Of a DNA stretch of 64,000 nt, positions 52,848-61,300 are shown piece after piece; the stretch's first letter is position 1; each line of letters begins with the position of its first letter. A program made the position numbers and the translations under genes. The stretch is taken from assembly GCA_903935095.1 (NCBI GenBank), contig CAIZQH010000022.1, positions 1 to 64,000 on the forward strand, read 5' to 3'. The DNA is from an uncultured Flavobacteriales bacterium. GTDB taxonomy: Bacteria > Bacteroidota > Bacteroidia > Flavobacteriales_D > Crocinitomicaceae. Under the pieces are notes generated by a model. That model did no database searches. It worked only from the letters and a program-made list of their open reading frames with translations, and had not been told where the DNA came from.

Positions 52848-55376
52848 TTACTTTTCAATCACATTTGCCCCGGTGGACTCATTGAACCAAATGTAATCCG
52901 TAATTACTTGTTCATTGCGCGTAAACGTATTCACTCCATCTTCCTTCGTTGTTTGCTCGAAAACAACACCATAACCGTTTTTGTCAACTACGACCCGACG
53001 TACAATCACCGTAGTCACGAATCCTTGTCCGTTTTTAACAGTATAGGTCCGTTCCGTCATCGCGTTTTTTGGAAATAAGATACCATCTTCGTCCTTCAAA
53101 TTATTTGGGGCATTTGTTAATTCCAATTTTGATGAAGCGATTTTTTCAATTTGCTCATATTGTTGATCTTGGTTCGACGCATTCTCCACATCACGTTTGG
53201 TCACCGAAAGCTCGTAATTCGTTTTCATTTTCTCTTGTGCTGTCAAATCCTTTTCTTCTTGTGCTTTCAATTTGTTAGCACGCATGGTCTCTTCATTCGA
53301 CAAGCGAAGGGAACGAGACAGTTCCGATTCCTGTAAATTATCCGCTGCTTTTTGCACATTGGCGTTGGAGGCATCTTTTGCATCCTTCCACACACTGATG
53401 TTCTCGGCATTTTGATTTTGTTTTTCTTCCTGTGTTTGATTGCGTGTTGTTACCGCGACTTCGTTTTTTTGCAGTTCCTTTTGCAGATCCACTTGGCGTT
53501 GATCAGCAGCTTCCTGATTTTTGCGCTCAATCATGGTCTGTTCAGATTTAAAAGTCTCCATGTTTTGATCCGTAGATTCTTGTTGAACAGCGCTCATCGT
53601 TTCATTAAAATGATTTTGATAATCAAACACATTTTTAATTTCCTGGATTTGTTCTTGTGGTCGTTCAGCTTTTTGCTGAGTCGTTTTATTCAAATCATTA
53701 AACGCTTGTTCTGGCGTTCCATTGGTACGTTCCCCTGGCGCCTTTAATTGCGTACCAACAATCACATCTTCTATCACGCTTGGACTCGTTTTCACCACCA
53801 TTGGAGTGGTAAGAGTAGTCAAAGAATCGATGCTTTTTTGAAGTTGACTCAATTCCGTTGCAGGTAACGAACGTGCATTGGTAGATGCCAAAATCTGCAC
53901 CGCTTTCAATTCTTTCAATGCTTGCGCATTGTTTTTTGCCTTTACAGTCAGATACGCCGCCTTGCGTTGCGCATAGTACGCTTCCATCTTGATGATTTTT
54001 TCTTTTAACTCAATTACAGAAGGTTCATTTTGACGACTTTTCATCGGGTCTGAATTCAAAATATTCTTCGCTACTGGATAAAATTGGAGTCCTTTCAAAA
54101 AGTTTTCATTGGCCTTTGCAAGTTGGTCTTTGTAAATTTGCTCTTGGGAATTTTTCCAATCTGTTACTTTCTTCATTCCATTTTGAAGTTCTTTGGAGTA
54201 TTGGTCAATTAAGCTTTGTTTTTTAAACTTCGCAATACTTCCATCTGCCTTTTTGTACATATCAATGGAAAGATCATATTTTTTTTGACTGTACAAATCG
54301 TTCGCAGATTTTAATTGCTGCTTTACTTCGAGCTCCGTTTTCACATCTCCTTGGATGGTTTTAATTTTATTGATTTCCGTTTCTATTTTTTCCTTTTCAT
54401 TAGGTTGAAGCTTCAATGCTTCCGTGTACTTCACGAGCGCATCATCGTATTTTTTCGCAGCAAATAAGGTATTTGCTGTTTGCATCACCTTATCATATTG
54501 TGTTTTGTTCGCCGCATTTTTTGCTTCATTCGAGATGATTTCAGAGATCTTTGCCAACTTCGCAGTGATGTATGCATCTTTTGGGATTTGTTGATCTGCC
54601 AATTTATATTTCTGCTCCGCCAACTTCCAATTGTTCGCTGTAAAAGCAACATCGCCTTCAGATTTCAGTTTATTGAATTCTTTTTTGCGTTTTGCTTCGT
54701 TTTCGTTGATTTCAATAATCGTTTGAACGGATTTTCTTTTTTGAGTGATGTTCTCATCCAATGGGGAAACAACCAAAGCAGAATCGTAATAAAGAATGGC
54801 ACTATCGTATTCTTTTGTACTTACGGCTAGGTCAGCAGAGGCAACGTACGCAATTGTTTTTTCTTTGTCACGGGCAATTTTATATAAATCTTTGACTCTT
54901 TTGTCCATGTCCGCCTTTACTTGAGCATCTGGAATCGCTTTGTAAATTGCTTGGTCCCACACAAACTTTTCTGCATAAGTTTCCTTTGTGAAATTTAAAT
55001 CAACATTGGGACGAATCACATACAATTGCAGTGGAAGTTGATCGATTAACTTAACGCCGTTTGACCCATTTGTTTTTGGTGCAATCGTTTTTAAGTCAAA
55101 GGACATTTTTTTTGTCATATAGCCTGGATTAGCAACAACAAGCGCCATTATTTGGCTTGGGTTTACCTTTGCTGATACATAATAATATCCTTTGTTATCA
55201 GAAACAACACGAGAAACAGAAACGCCATTTTGAATGACATTAACCGTTGCTCCAAATAATTTATTTCCAGTAACAAAATCTTGAACGGTTCCTTCTAATG
55301 CAACAAGCACTGGCGTTTGTCCAACCACCATCGATTGAAAACCTAAAAACAAAAGAAAAATAAAGAGTCTACCCAT
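52848..55376 (-). CDS. Large secreted TPR/coiled-coil protein with N-terminal CarboxypepD_reg-like domain
   Basis: I recognise the parts but not the function of this 842-residue protein. A signal peptide (MGRLFIFLLFLGFQSMVVGQ) is followed by a carboxypeptidase-regulatory-like beta-sandwich (VQDFVTGNKLFGATVNVIQN, about 28-115). TPR-like helical repeats come next (about 170-470; for example YDKVMQTANTLFAAKKYDDALVKY, split here only to show the pattern). A long Gln/Lys/Glu-rich coiled-coil or disordered region runs about 560-750, and a small beta domain (TYTVKNGQGFVTTVIVRRVV) closes it. No lipobox or T9SS domain is present. It is probably periplasmic, perhaps scaffolding. Single gene. Confidence 0.78.
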   Translation of the reverse strand: MGRLFIFLLFLGFQSMVVGQTPVLVALEGTVQDFVTGNKLFGATVNVIQNGVSVSRVVSDNKGYYYVSAKVNPSQIMALVVANPGYMTKKMSFDLKTIAPKTNGSNGVKLIDQLPLQLYVIRPNVDLNFTKETYAEKFVWDQAIYKAIPDAQVKADMDKRVKDLYKIARDKEKTIAYVASADLAVSTKEYDSAILYYDSALVVSPLDENITQKRKSVQTIIEINENEAKRKKEFNKLKSEGDVAFTANNWKLAEQKYKLADQQIPKDAYITAKLAKISEIISNEAKNAANKTQYDKVMQTANTLFAAKKYDDALVKYTEALKLQPNEKEKIETEINKIKTIQGDVKTELEVKQQLKSANDLYSQKKYDLSIDMYKKADGSIAKFKKQSLIDQYSKELQNGMKKVTDWKNSQEQIYKDQLAKANENFLKGLQFYPVAKNILNSDPMKSRQNEPSVIELKEKIIKMEAYYAQRKAAYLTVKAKNNAQALKELKAVQILASTNARSLPATELSQLQKSIDSLTTLTTPMVVKTSPSVIEDVIVGTQLKAPGERTNGTPEQAFNDLNKTTQQKAERPQEQIQEIKNVFDYQNHFNETMSAVQQESTDQNMETFKSEQTMIERKNQEAADQRQVDLQKELQKNEVAVTTRNQTQEEKQNQNAENISVWKDAKDASNANVQKAADNLQESELSRSLRLSNEETMRANKLKAQEEKDLTAQEKMKTNYELSVTKRDVENASNQDQQYEQIEKIASSKLELTNAPNNLKDEDGILFPKNAMTERTYTVKNGQGFVTTVIVRRVVVDKNGYGVVFEQTTKEDGVNTFTRNEQVITDYIWFNESTGANVIEK

Positions 55377-55419
55377 AGCTGTAACTTAGAAAACAAATCA
55401 TAGAGTCAACGTAAAATCC

Positions 55420-55427
55420 TACATTTG
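55420..55427 (+). promoter_or_regulatory. Putative -7 element for the FAD oxidoreductase gene (TACATTTG)
   Basis: TACATTTG matches TAnnTTTG and lies 40 bp before the ATG at 55468. No TTG at the expected spacing. Confidence 0.35.
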
Positions 55428-55467
55428 TTTCAAAGACAAATTTGCTAAAAATTAATGAGCTAAAAAA

Positions 55468-56592
55468 ATGCTTCCTTTTTCAAAGTTAAGTTTCTGGGAA
55501 CGTTCCATTTACACCGACGGAATTGATTTCACCATCATTGGCGCCGGGATTGTTGGCATGAGCACAGCATTACACCTTCGGAAAGCACATCCCAAAGCGA
55601 AAATCATCCTCGTAGAACGTGGGTATTTACCCACTGGTGCAAGCACCAAAAATGCGGGATTTGCCTGTTTCGGTAGTCCTACGGAACTAAAAGATGATTT
55701 GGCAAAGATGGACGAGCACTCGGTATGGGAAACGGTAGCGATGCGCTTGCACGGATTAAGGGAATTGTTTTCATTGGTTAATGCTGCCAAGGTTCAATAC
55801 GAAGCATGCGGTTCGTGGGACATCATCCGTGAAGATGAAGAGACTTTATCTCCAGATTTTCTTGATTATTTAAATGAAAAACTACTGGAAATAACCAGTG
55901 AAAAATTGGTGTTTACGGAGGATCATGCAAAAGTGATTGAATCCGGATTTAGCGGTGTAAAAACAACATACTTTAATCGCTTGGAAGGAGCAATTCATAC
56001 GGGGAAATTGATTGAAGAACTGCATCGATCCTGCACGAACGAAGGAATTCACTTTCTGTTTGGAGTAAATGTACTTTCTTTTGAATCACATGATTCAGGA
56101 GTCGATATTCAAACCTCCATGGGTCTGCTGGAAACAGCAAAACTTTTAGTTTGCACAAATGCATTTGCCAGAGAATACCTAAGCGATATTCAACCTGCTC
56201 GAGCACAGGTTCTTATCACGAAACCCATTTCTAATCTTTCCGTAAACGGAACCTTTCACATGGAATCCGGATATTATTATTTCCGCAATGTAGGTAATCG
56301 AATTTTATTTGGTGGTGGAAGAAATGAAGATTTTTCAGGGGAAACAACTACTGAATTTGACACCACGACAATAATCCAAGAAAAATTAAGGCATTACCTC
56401 CATGAACTAATACTTCCCCATTCACCCGTTGAAATTGATTACAGTTGGTCTGGAATCATGGCGATTGGATCTGAAAAAAAACCAATCATTCAAAAAACGA
56501 ACAAAAACGTAGCTTTCGGTGTTCGTATGGGAGGGATGGGTGTTGCCATTGGTGCATCTGTTGGTAAAAAACTGTCAAATTTATTTTCGTGA
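55468..56592 (+). CDS. FAD-dependent oxidoreductase (DAO family)
   Basis: A 374-residue flavoprotein of the D-amino-acid oxidase/glycine oxidase fold. The FAD site is FTIIGAGIVGMSTALHLRK (about residues 22-40), followed by VERGYLPTGASTKNAGFACFG. The C-terminal flavin-contacting segment is WSGIMAIGSEKKPII...GVRMGGMGVAIGASVGKKLS. The oxidised substrate (an amine or amino acid) is not predictable. It forms a two-gene operon with the DUF2452 protein gene, whose GTG start overlaps its stop. Confidence 0.9.
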   Translation: MLPFSKLSFWERSIYTDGIDFTIIGAGIVGMSTALHLRKAHPKAKIILVERGYLPTGASTKNAGFACFGSPTELKDDLAKMDEHSVWETVAMRLHGLRELFSLVNAAKVQYEACGSWDIIREDEETLSPDFLDYLNEKLLEITSEKLVFTEDHAKVIESGFSGVKTTYFNRLEGAIHTGKLIEELHRSCTNEGIHFLFGVNVLSFESHDSGVDIQTSMGLLETAKLLVCTNAFAREYLSDIQPARAQVLITKPISNLSVNGTFHMESGYYYFRNVGNRILFGGGRNEDFSGETTTEFDTTTIIQEKLRHYLHELILPHSPVEIDYSWSGIMAIGSEKKPIIQKTNKNVAFGVRMGGMGVAIGASVGKKLSNLFS

Positions 56593-57062
56593 GTCAACCT
56601 GAAGGAAAAAAAGCATTTATGAATCCCATTGATCCAGATAAGATCACGGAGAATCCGCATTCGCTAGAATACGCACATCACGCTGGATCAGCCATTATCA
56701 AACCGGAGGACCAAGGAAAAATCAAAGGTCGTGCGGTGAGTGCCATGGAGCATCAAACCGACATGCAACTTTCTCAATTATATGAGCAAATGCAATTATT
56801 GGCATCACAAGCGAAAAAATTAAATGAACGAAAAGAAATTTCCCATTTTATTTATCAAGCAGAAATGCGTTTCGAACCATTCATCAATCATACCTACCAT
56901 TTATACCAGCGTAGCACGGGAAAATATGCATTATCGCTAGTTGGCCCCACGCAATGGGGAAAATCAGGACAGGAATTGACATTTATCGCAACCGTTAAAT
57001 TACTTGCCGATCACACGTGGGATATTCTTGATAGAAATCCAGATTTTAGTTTTAACGAGTAA
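56589..57062 (+). CDS. DUF2452-type protein
   Basis: A 157-residue soluble protein that I match to DUF2452 from memory: NPIDPDKITENPHSLEYAHHAG near the N-terminus and YQRSTGKYALSLVGPTQWG near the C-terminus. No catalytic motif is evident. The GTG start at 56589 overlaps the previous stop (GTGA); an ATG at 56619 is the alternative. Its end overlaps the convergent yaaA gene by 11 bp. Confidence 0.78.
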   Translation: MSQPEGKKAFMNPIDPDKITENPHSLEYAHHAGSAIIKPEDQGKIKGRAVSAMEHQTDMQLSQLYEQMQLLASQAKKLNERKEISHFIYQAEMRFEPFINHTYHLYQRSTGKYALSLVGPTQWGKSGQELTFIATVKLLADHTWDILDRNPDFSFNE

Positions 57063-57813
57063 AAACCCATTCGCTATCAGTTGACAACAAATCGTCATAT
57101 TGGTAGCCATCCACATCGTAAAGTTTGAGTTCTTCAATATCCGTGATATTCTGTTCAATCAGGTAACGTGCCATTGCTCCCCGCGCATGCTTCGCATACA
57201 TCATCACAACGGAATATTGACCATTTTTAAATTCTTTGAAAATGGGTGTAATAATTTTGTTTTTCAGAAGATTAGCTTTGATAACTTTAAAATATTCAGT
57301 AGAAGCCAAGTTGACAATGACTTCATCCTTTTGGAGCTCCTTTTCCAATGCTTTCGTCACCTTATCACCCCAAAATTCATACAGATTTTTTTGATCTTCT
57401 TTAAAGGAAAATTTAGTTCCCATCTCTAATCGGTATGGGTAAATTAAATCCAACGGTTTTAAGATGCCGTAAAGTCCAGACAAAATACGAAGATCCTCAT
57501 TTAATTTATGAAGGAGCCCTGCTGGGAGGGTCTGTACGTCTAGCGCACGATAAACCTCGCCATTAAACACATAAACTGCCGAAAGTGCTTGATCTGCTTG
57601 AACGGAGGCCTTTTTCCAATTTTTATAACGAAGTAAATTTTGCTCCGCTAAATCCATGGAAATTCCCATTAACTCTTGCAACCCAACCTTTTTTAACTTT
57701 TTAAGGTCTTTTATTAATTGATTGGCCTCTTTTTCAAAAAGCGGGATGGAAGAATCATGATTTTCACGCACTTGTTCATTTAAGTTTTTTGCTGGTGACA
57801 AGATGATTTTCAT
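57052..57813 (-). CDS. yaaA: Peroxide stress protein YaaA
   Basis: This 253-residue protein belongs to the YaaA/DUF328 family, linked in E. coli to limiting free iron and DNA damage during peroxide stress. Hallmarks: MKIILSPAKNLN at the start, ALSAVYVFNGEVYRALD, LRILSGLYGILKPLDLIYPYRLEMGTKF, LASTEYFKV, and MMYAKHARGAMARYLI. Length is standard. It is monocistronic and divergent from the SprB-repeat gene. Confidence 0.96.
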   Translation of the reverse strand: MKIILSPAKNLNEQVRENHDSSIPLFEKEANQLIKDLKKLKKVGLQELMGISMDLAEQNLLRYKNWKKASVQADQALSAVYVFNGEVYRALDVQTLPAGLLHKLNEDLRILSGLYGILKPLDLIYPYRLEMGTKFSFKEDQKNLYEFWGDKVTKALEKELQKDEVIVNLASTEYFKVIKANLLKNKIITPIFKEFKNGQYSVVMMYAKHARGAMARYLIEQNITDIEELKLYDVDGYQYDDLLSTDSEWVFTR

Positions 57814-57887
57814 GGGAATTACTTTTTGTTTTACGAAGATAGTTAATTGAAAAGAATGTCTTACTTTTAGTGCTCAAAACTATAACT

Positions 57888-60800
57888 ATGCAAAAAAAAC
57901 TACTCAAAGTTGGATTATTTTCCCTTTTGAATTTCTTGAGTTATGCTCAAGGATCCGAATTTTTGGGCTATTTCACTCCTACTATTTCCCATTTGGTGCC
58001 AGCTAATCCAAGTCAAGTAACACCTCACGAAGCAATCATTAAACCGAACTTTAAAGGCCGTGAATTAATTGAGGTTGACCAAAGCAATACGCATAATCCA
58101 GATTGGGTTTGGCAACAGCACGCGGTTACGGAGAAGACTCCCTCTGCGAGTGTTCTTTGGGCATTTCAAGGACTTGGGACAAATCTATCACCGCCAGATC
58201 CAACAGTAGATGCAGATAGTAATGTGGTGATTGAAGCGACGAATTCAGGTGGTGGTGCAGTTTATCGTATTTTCAATAAAAATACTGGAGCAACAATTGT
58301 TAGTTCCTTAACTATGCAAAGTTTAGGTGGTGTAAACGGATTAGGTGACCCAATCGTTTTATACTACAAACCAGCAAGACGTTGGTTTTTAACAGAATTT
58401 TCAAGCACTGGAAATAAATTGTTGATTCACGTTTCTCAAACAAGCAATCCACAAGGAGCTTACTATACGTATGCTTTTACTTGTACAGCCTTCCCTGATT
58501 ATCCGAAATATGGTTTTTGTGAAACATCGGATGCATTCATAGCTAGCACCAATCAAGGGGGACCTCCAACGATTTATGCTATGAAAATAAGCGCAATGTT
58601 AACAGGGGCAACCTCTCCATTCATTAAAACAGCTATTGGATACTCACTTAATGGATTCGGTTTTCAGTCCATTACTCCTGTTGACTTAGAAGGCGATAAC
58701 GCAGCTCCGACAGGAATGAAACCCTTGTTTATTCGACACCGCGACGACGAATCCCATACCAATGGATCTCCGGACAGCGGAACAAATGATTGGATTGAAT
58801 TGTGGGAAATGAGTATTAATTGGACGGCAAATACTGCTACGGTTACAAAAATTCAGGACATCGTCATCGCTGAAATCGACTCAAAATTGTGTGGATTAAC
58901 AAGCTTTGCCTGTATTAAACAACCGGGAACGACCAATACCCTTGACCCGTTGAGAGAAACGGTCATGTACAAAGCACCAATGCGTGTTTTCGACGATCAT
59001 CAAACAATATTAGCAGCTTTATCAACAGATGTCGATGGTGCTGATCGCGCAGGTGTTCGCTGGGTAGAATTGAGACGCGCATCAAATGTTCTTACTCCAA
59101 CATGGGTGAATTACCAAGAAGGTACCTATGCGCCTGGAACCGCAACAAGTAGATGGATGCCAGCGATTAACATCGATAAATTCGGTAACATCATCATGGC
59201 TTATTCCACATCTAGTAATACGACTGCAGATTTTCCATCCATCAAAATGACCGGAAGAAAACCATGCGATCCACTTGGACAAATGACTATGCCTGAAACA
59301 ACTATTATTGCAGGTACATCCTCCAAAACAGGAGATACACGATGGGGAGACTATCATCATATGTCTATTGATGACTTCGATGGGAAAACCTTTTATTTTA
59401 CTGGTGTTTACCACAATTCTCAAACAAAAACGAATGTCAGCGCCATTCGAATGAATCCAGATGTTTTGGACGCTTCCATTGTCAATGCATTTGTTCCAGG
59501 TAATGGAATAGCATGTGGGACATCTTCTCAAATTGGTGTGATTATAGAACAAACTGGAAGTACAAGTATTACGTCAGGTAGTTTGACATGGCAAGTTGGC
59601 AGCGGAGCTGTAACTTCTGTAAATTACTCATCTGCTCAGTTGACAGGTATTGGCACTACCGATACGGTATTTGTTACGGTAAACGGATTGGTCATTGGTG
59701 CGAATACAATTAACTTTTCAACGACAACAGTGAACGGCATTTCACAAGATGATAATATTTGTAATAACGCAAAAAACATATCGATTGATGTAATTGGAGG
59801 TTCACCGATTACAACAGATTTCAACATTGACTTCATTCCATCGTGTACAGCAAATAATGGTCAAATCTCACTATCCGTAACCGGTGGTGATGCTCCATAT
59901 GTGTATCAATTAAATAATGGACTTCTACAAAACACCCCTGTTTTCGGCAACTTGGCCCCAGGAACGTATACCTACACTATTTCAGAAAACGGTGGTTGCT
60001 CTGATTTTGGAACTTTTGTTCTTCCCCCTTCCGCCATCATCAATGTTGTGTTGACACAAACCAATTCTATTGTGTGCAACGGAAATACGAATGGATCGAT
60101 TTCTATTAATGCCACTGGTGGACAAGCATCCTATAGTTATTCTATGAATGGAATGAATTATCAAACTTCCAATAGCTTCAATAATTTGGCAGCGGGCACG
60201 TACACACTTTATGCACAAGACGCGAATGGGTGTATTGGGACTTCAAATATTACCATAACTCAACCTGCAGCGATAGGTGTTAACGCTGTCCCAACAATGA
60301 TTTCTTGTACAGGATCAAACAACGGACAAATTTTCATAAGCGCCTCAGGTGGATCAGCTCCTTTGACTTATAGTATTAACGGAACGACCTTTGTGTCTAG
60401 TAATACCTTTAATGGACTCTCTGCAGGAACATACACGGTTACTGTAAAAGATGTGAATGGTTGTCAACAATCCTTCTCTACAACCATTACCGAACCAGCG
60501 CCATTAACGTTAACATGTGTCCCTACCGTATCAAATGGTTCCAATGGGACAATAACCGTAACTGGTGCCGGAGGAAATCTGCCTTACAGTTACAGTTTGG
60601 ATGGAGTCAATTACTATTCTGCATCTCTATTTTCAGGACTAGGGATCAGTGTTTACACCGTATACATCAAAGATGCAAATGGCTGTATTACCAGCATGGA
60701 AGTGAACATCAACTCGAATGGTATAGAGGAGTTAGGCTTCTCTTTTGTTCGACTATATCCGAATCCAAACAAAGGGGTTTTTGAGCTTGAAATTGATGGA

Positions 60801-60992
60801 ATAACAGGGTCTAAAGTTGATGGGAAATTATTCAATGTTGCCGGACAACTTGTTAGTTCTTTCGAGTTAAAAGTTCAAGACGGTAAGGTTAAAGAAACCA
60901 TTGAAATGAGTAAGAAATTAGCAGCTGGAACCTATTACCTTGGATTATACCAGGGTAATAAAGCAGTTGTGAAACAATTTGTGAAAGAATAA
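57888..60992 (+). CDS. T9SS-secreted protein with SprB-type repeats
   Basis: A 1034-residue secreted protein. A signal peptide (MQKKLLKVGLFSLLNFLSYAQ) precedes an about 520-residue propeller-like domain (WAFQGLGTNLSPPDPTVDAD, YYKPARRWFLTEFSSTG, WGDYHHMSIDDFDGKTFYF). About four SprB-type repeats follow at about 650-950, with cores such as GGQASYSYSMNGMNYQTSN, NLAAGTYTLYAQDANGC and LSAGTYTVTVKDVNGC. The end is a T9SS type A sorting domain (LYPNPNKGVFELEIDG ... AAGTYYLGLYQGNKAVVKQF). SprB is the gliding adhesin of Flavobacterium; such repeats alone do not prove gliding. I chose the ATG at 57888, which begins the signal peptide. Confidence 0.9.
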   Translation: MQKKLLKVGLFSLLNFLSYAQGSEFLGYFTPTISHLVPANPSQVTPHEAIIKPNFKGRELIEVDQSNTHNPDWVWQQHAVTEKTPSASVLWAFQGLGTNLSPPDPTVDADSNVVIEATNSGGGAVYRIFNKNTGATIVSSLTMQSLGGVNGLGDPIVLYYKPARRWFLTEFSSTGNKLLIHVSQTSNPQGAYYTYAFTCTAFPDYPKYGFCETSDAFIASTNQGGPPTIYAMKISAMLTGATSPFIKTAIGYSLNGFGFQSITPVDLEGDNAAPTGMKPLFIRHRDDESHTNGSPDSGTNDWIELWEMSINWTANTATVTKIQDIVIAEIDSKLCGLTSFACIKQPGTTNTLDPLRETVMYKAPMRVFDDHQTILAALSTDVDGADRAGVRWVELRRASNVLTPTWVNYQEGTYAPGTATSRWMPAINIDKFGNIIMAYSTSSNTTADFPSIKMTGRKPCDPLGQMTMPETTIIAGTSSKTGDTRWGDYHHMSIDDFDGKTFYFTGVYHNSQTKTNVSAIRMNPDVLDASIVNAFVPGNGIACGTSSQIGVIIEQTGSTSITSGSLTWQVGSGAVTSVNYSSAQLTGIGTTDTVFVTVNGLVIGANTINFSTTTVNGISQDDNICNNAKNISIDVIGGSPITTDFNIDFIPSCTANNGQISLSVTGGDAPYVYQLNNGLLQNTPVFGNLAPGTYTYTISENGGCSDFGTFVLPPSAIINVVLTQTNSIVCNGNTNGSISINATGGQASYSYSMNGMNYQTSNSFNNLAAGTYTLYAQDANGCIGTSNITITQPAAIGVNAVPTMISCTGSNNGQIFISASGGSAPLTYSINGTTFVSSNTFNGLSAGTYTVTVKDVNGCQQSFSTTITEPAPLTLTCVPTVSNGSNGTITVTGAGGNLPYSYSLDGVNYYSASLFSGLGISVYTVYIKDANGCITSMEVNINSNGIEELGFSFVRLYPNPNKGVFELEIDGITGSKVDGKLFNVAGQLVSSFELKVQDGKVKETIEMSKKLAAGTYYLGLYQGNKAVVKQFVKE

Positions 60993-61013
60993 ACATAGAA
61001 CATTTGATTATTT

Positions 61014-61040
61014 AAGCCAAGTTAACACTTGGCTTTTTTT
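61014..61040 (+). terminator. Intrinsic terminator of the SprB-repeat gene
   Basis: AAGCCAAGT (61014-61022) pairs with ACTTGGCTT (61027-61035) around TAAC, followed by a T-run to 61040. Confidence 0.88.
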
Positions 61041-61251
61041 ATGTCTACTTTCCTGAAAAACACATCTGGTAAATTCCATAGCTTTATCTGAGAATTGTTG
61101 ATTTCCTTCGATTGAATTCGATGGATCTATTCATAATACCCATTCTGAATGGACAGGAGCTCACAGAAGTATGTTGCGCGAAATGTATTATTCCTAGCGT
61201 AAAAGAAGATAATATAAGGCGCTAAAACCCAAGGTTAAGAAAATTATAATA
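61041..61251. other. Intergenic stretch without recognised features
   Basis: Within the 308-bp gap between the SprB-repeat gene and secDF, these about 210 bp between the two terminators show no gene, repeat or RNA structure that I can recognise. Confidence 0.6.
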
Positions 61252-61283
61252 CAAAAAAAAGCCGGCTACAAAGCCGGCTTTTT
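61252..61283 (-). terminator. Intrinsic terminator of secDF
   Basis: GCCGGCT (61261-61267) pairs with AGCCGGC (61272-61278). On the minus strand the stem is followed by a run of nine T. It lies about 20 bp after the secDF stop. Confidence 0.88.
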
Positions 61284-61300
61284 AATAAAGGTTTAAACCC

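Noticed and set aside
59082-59552. 156-residue frame antisense to the SprB-repeat gene
   Set aside because: No start context, no motif, Cys/Ile/His-rich composition typical of shadows.
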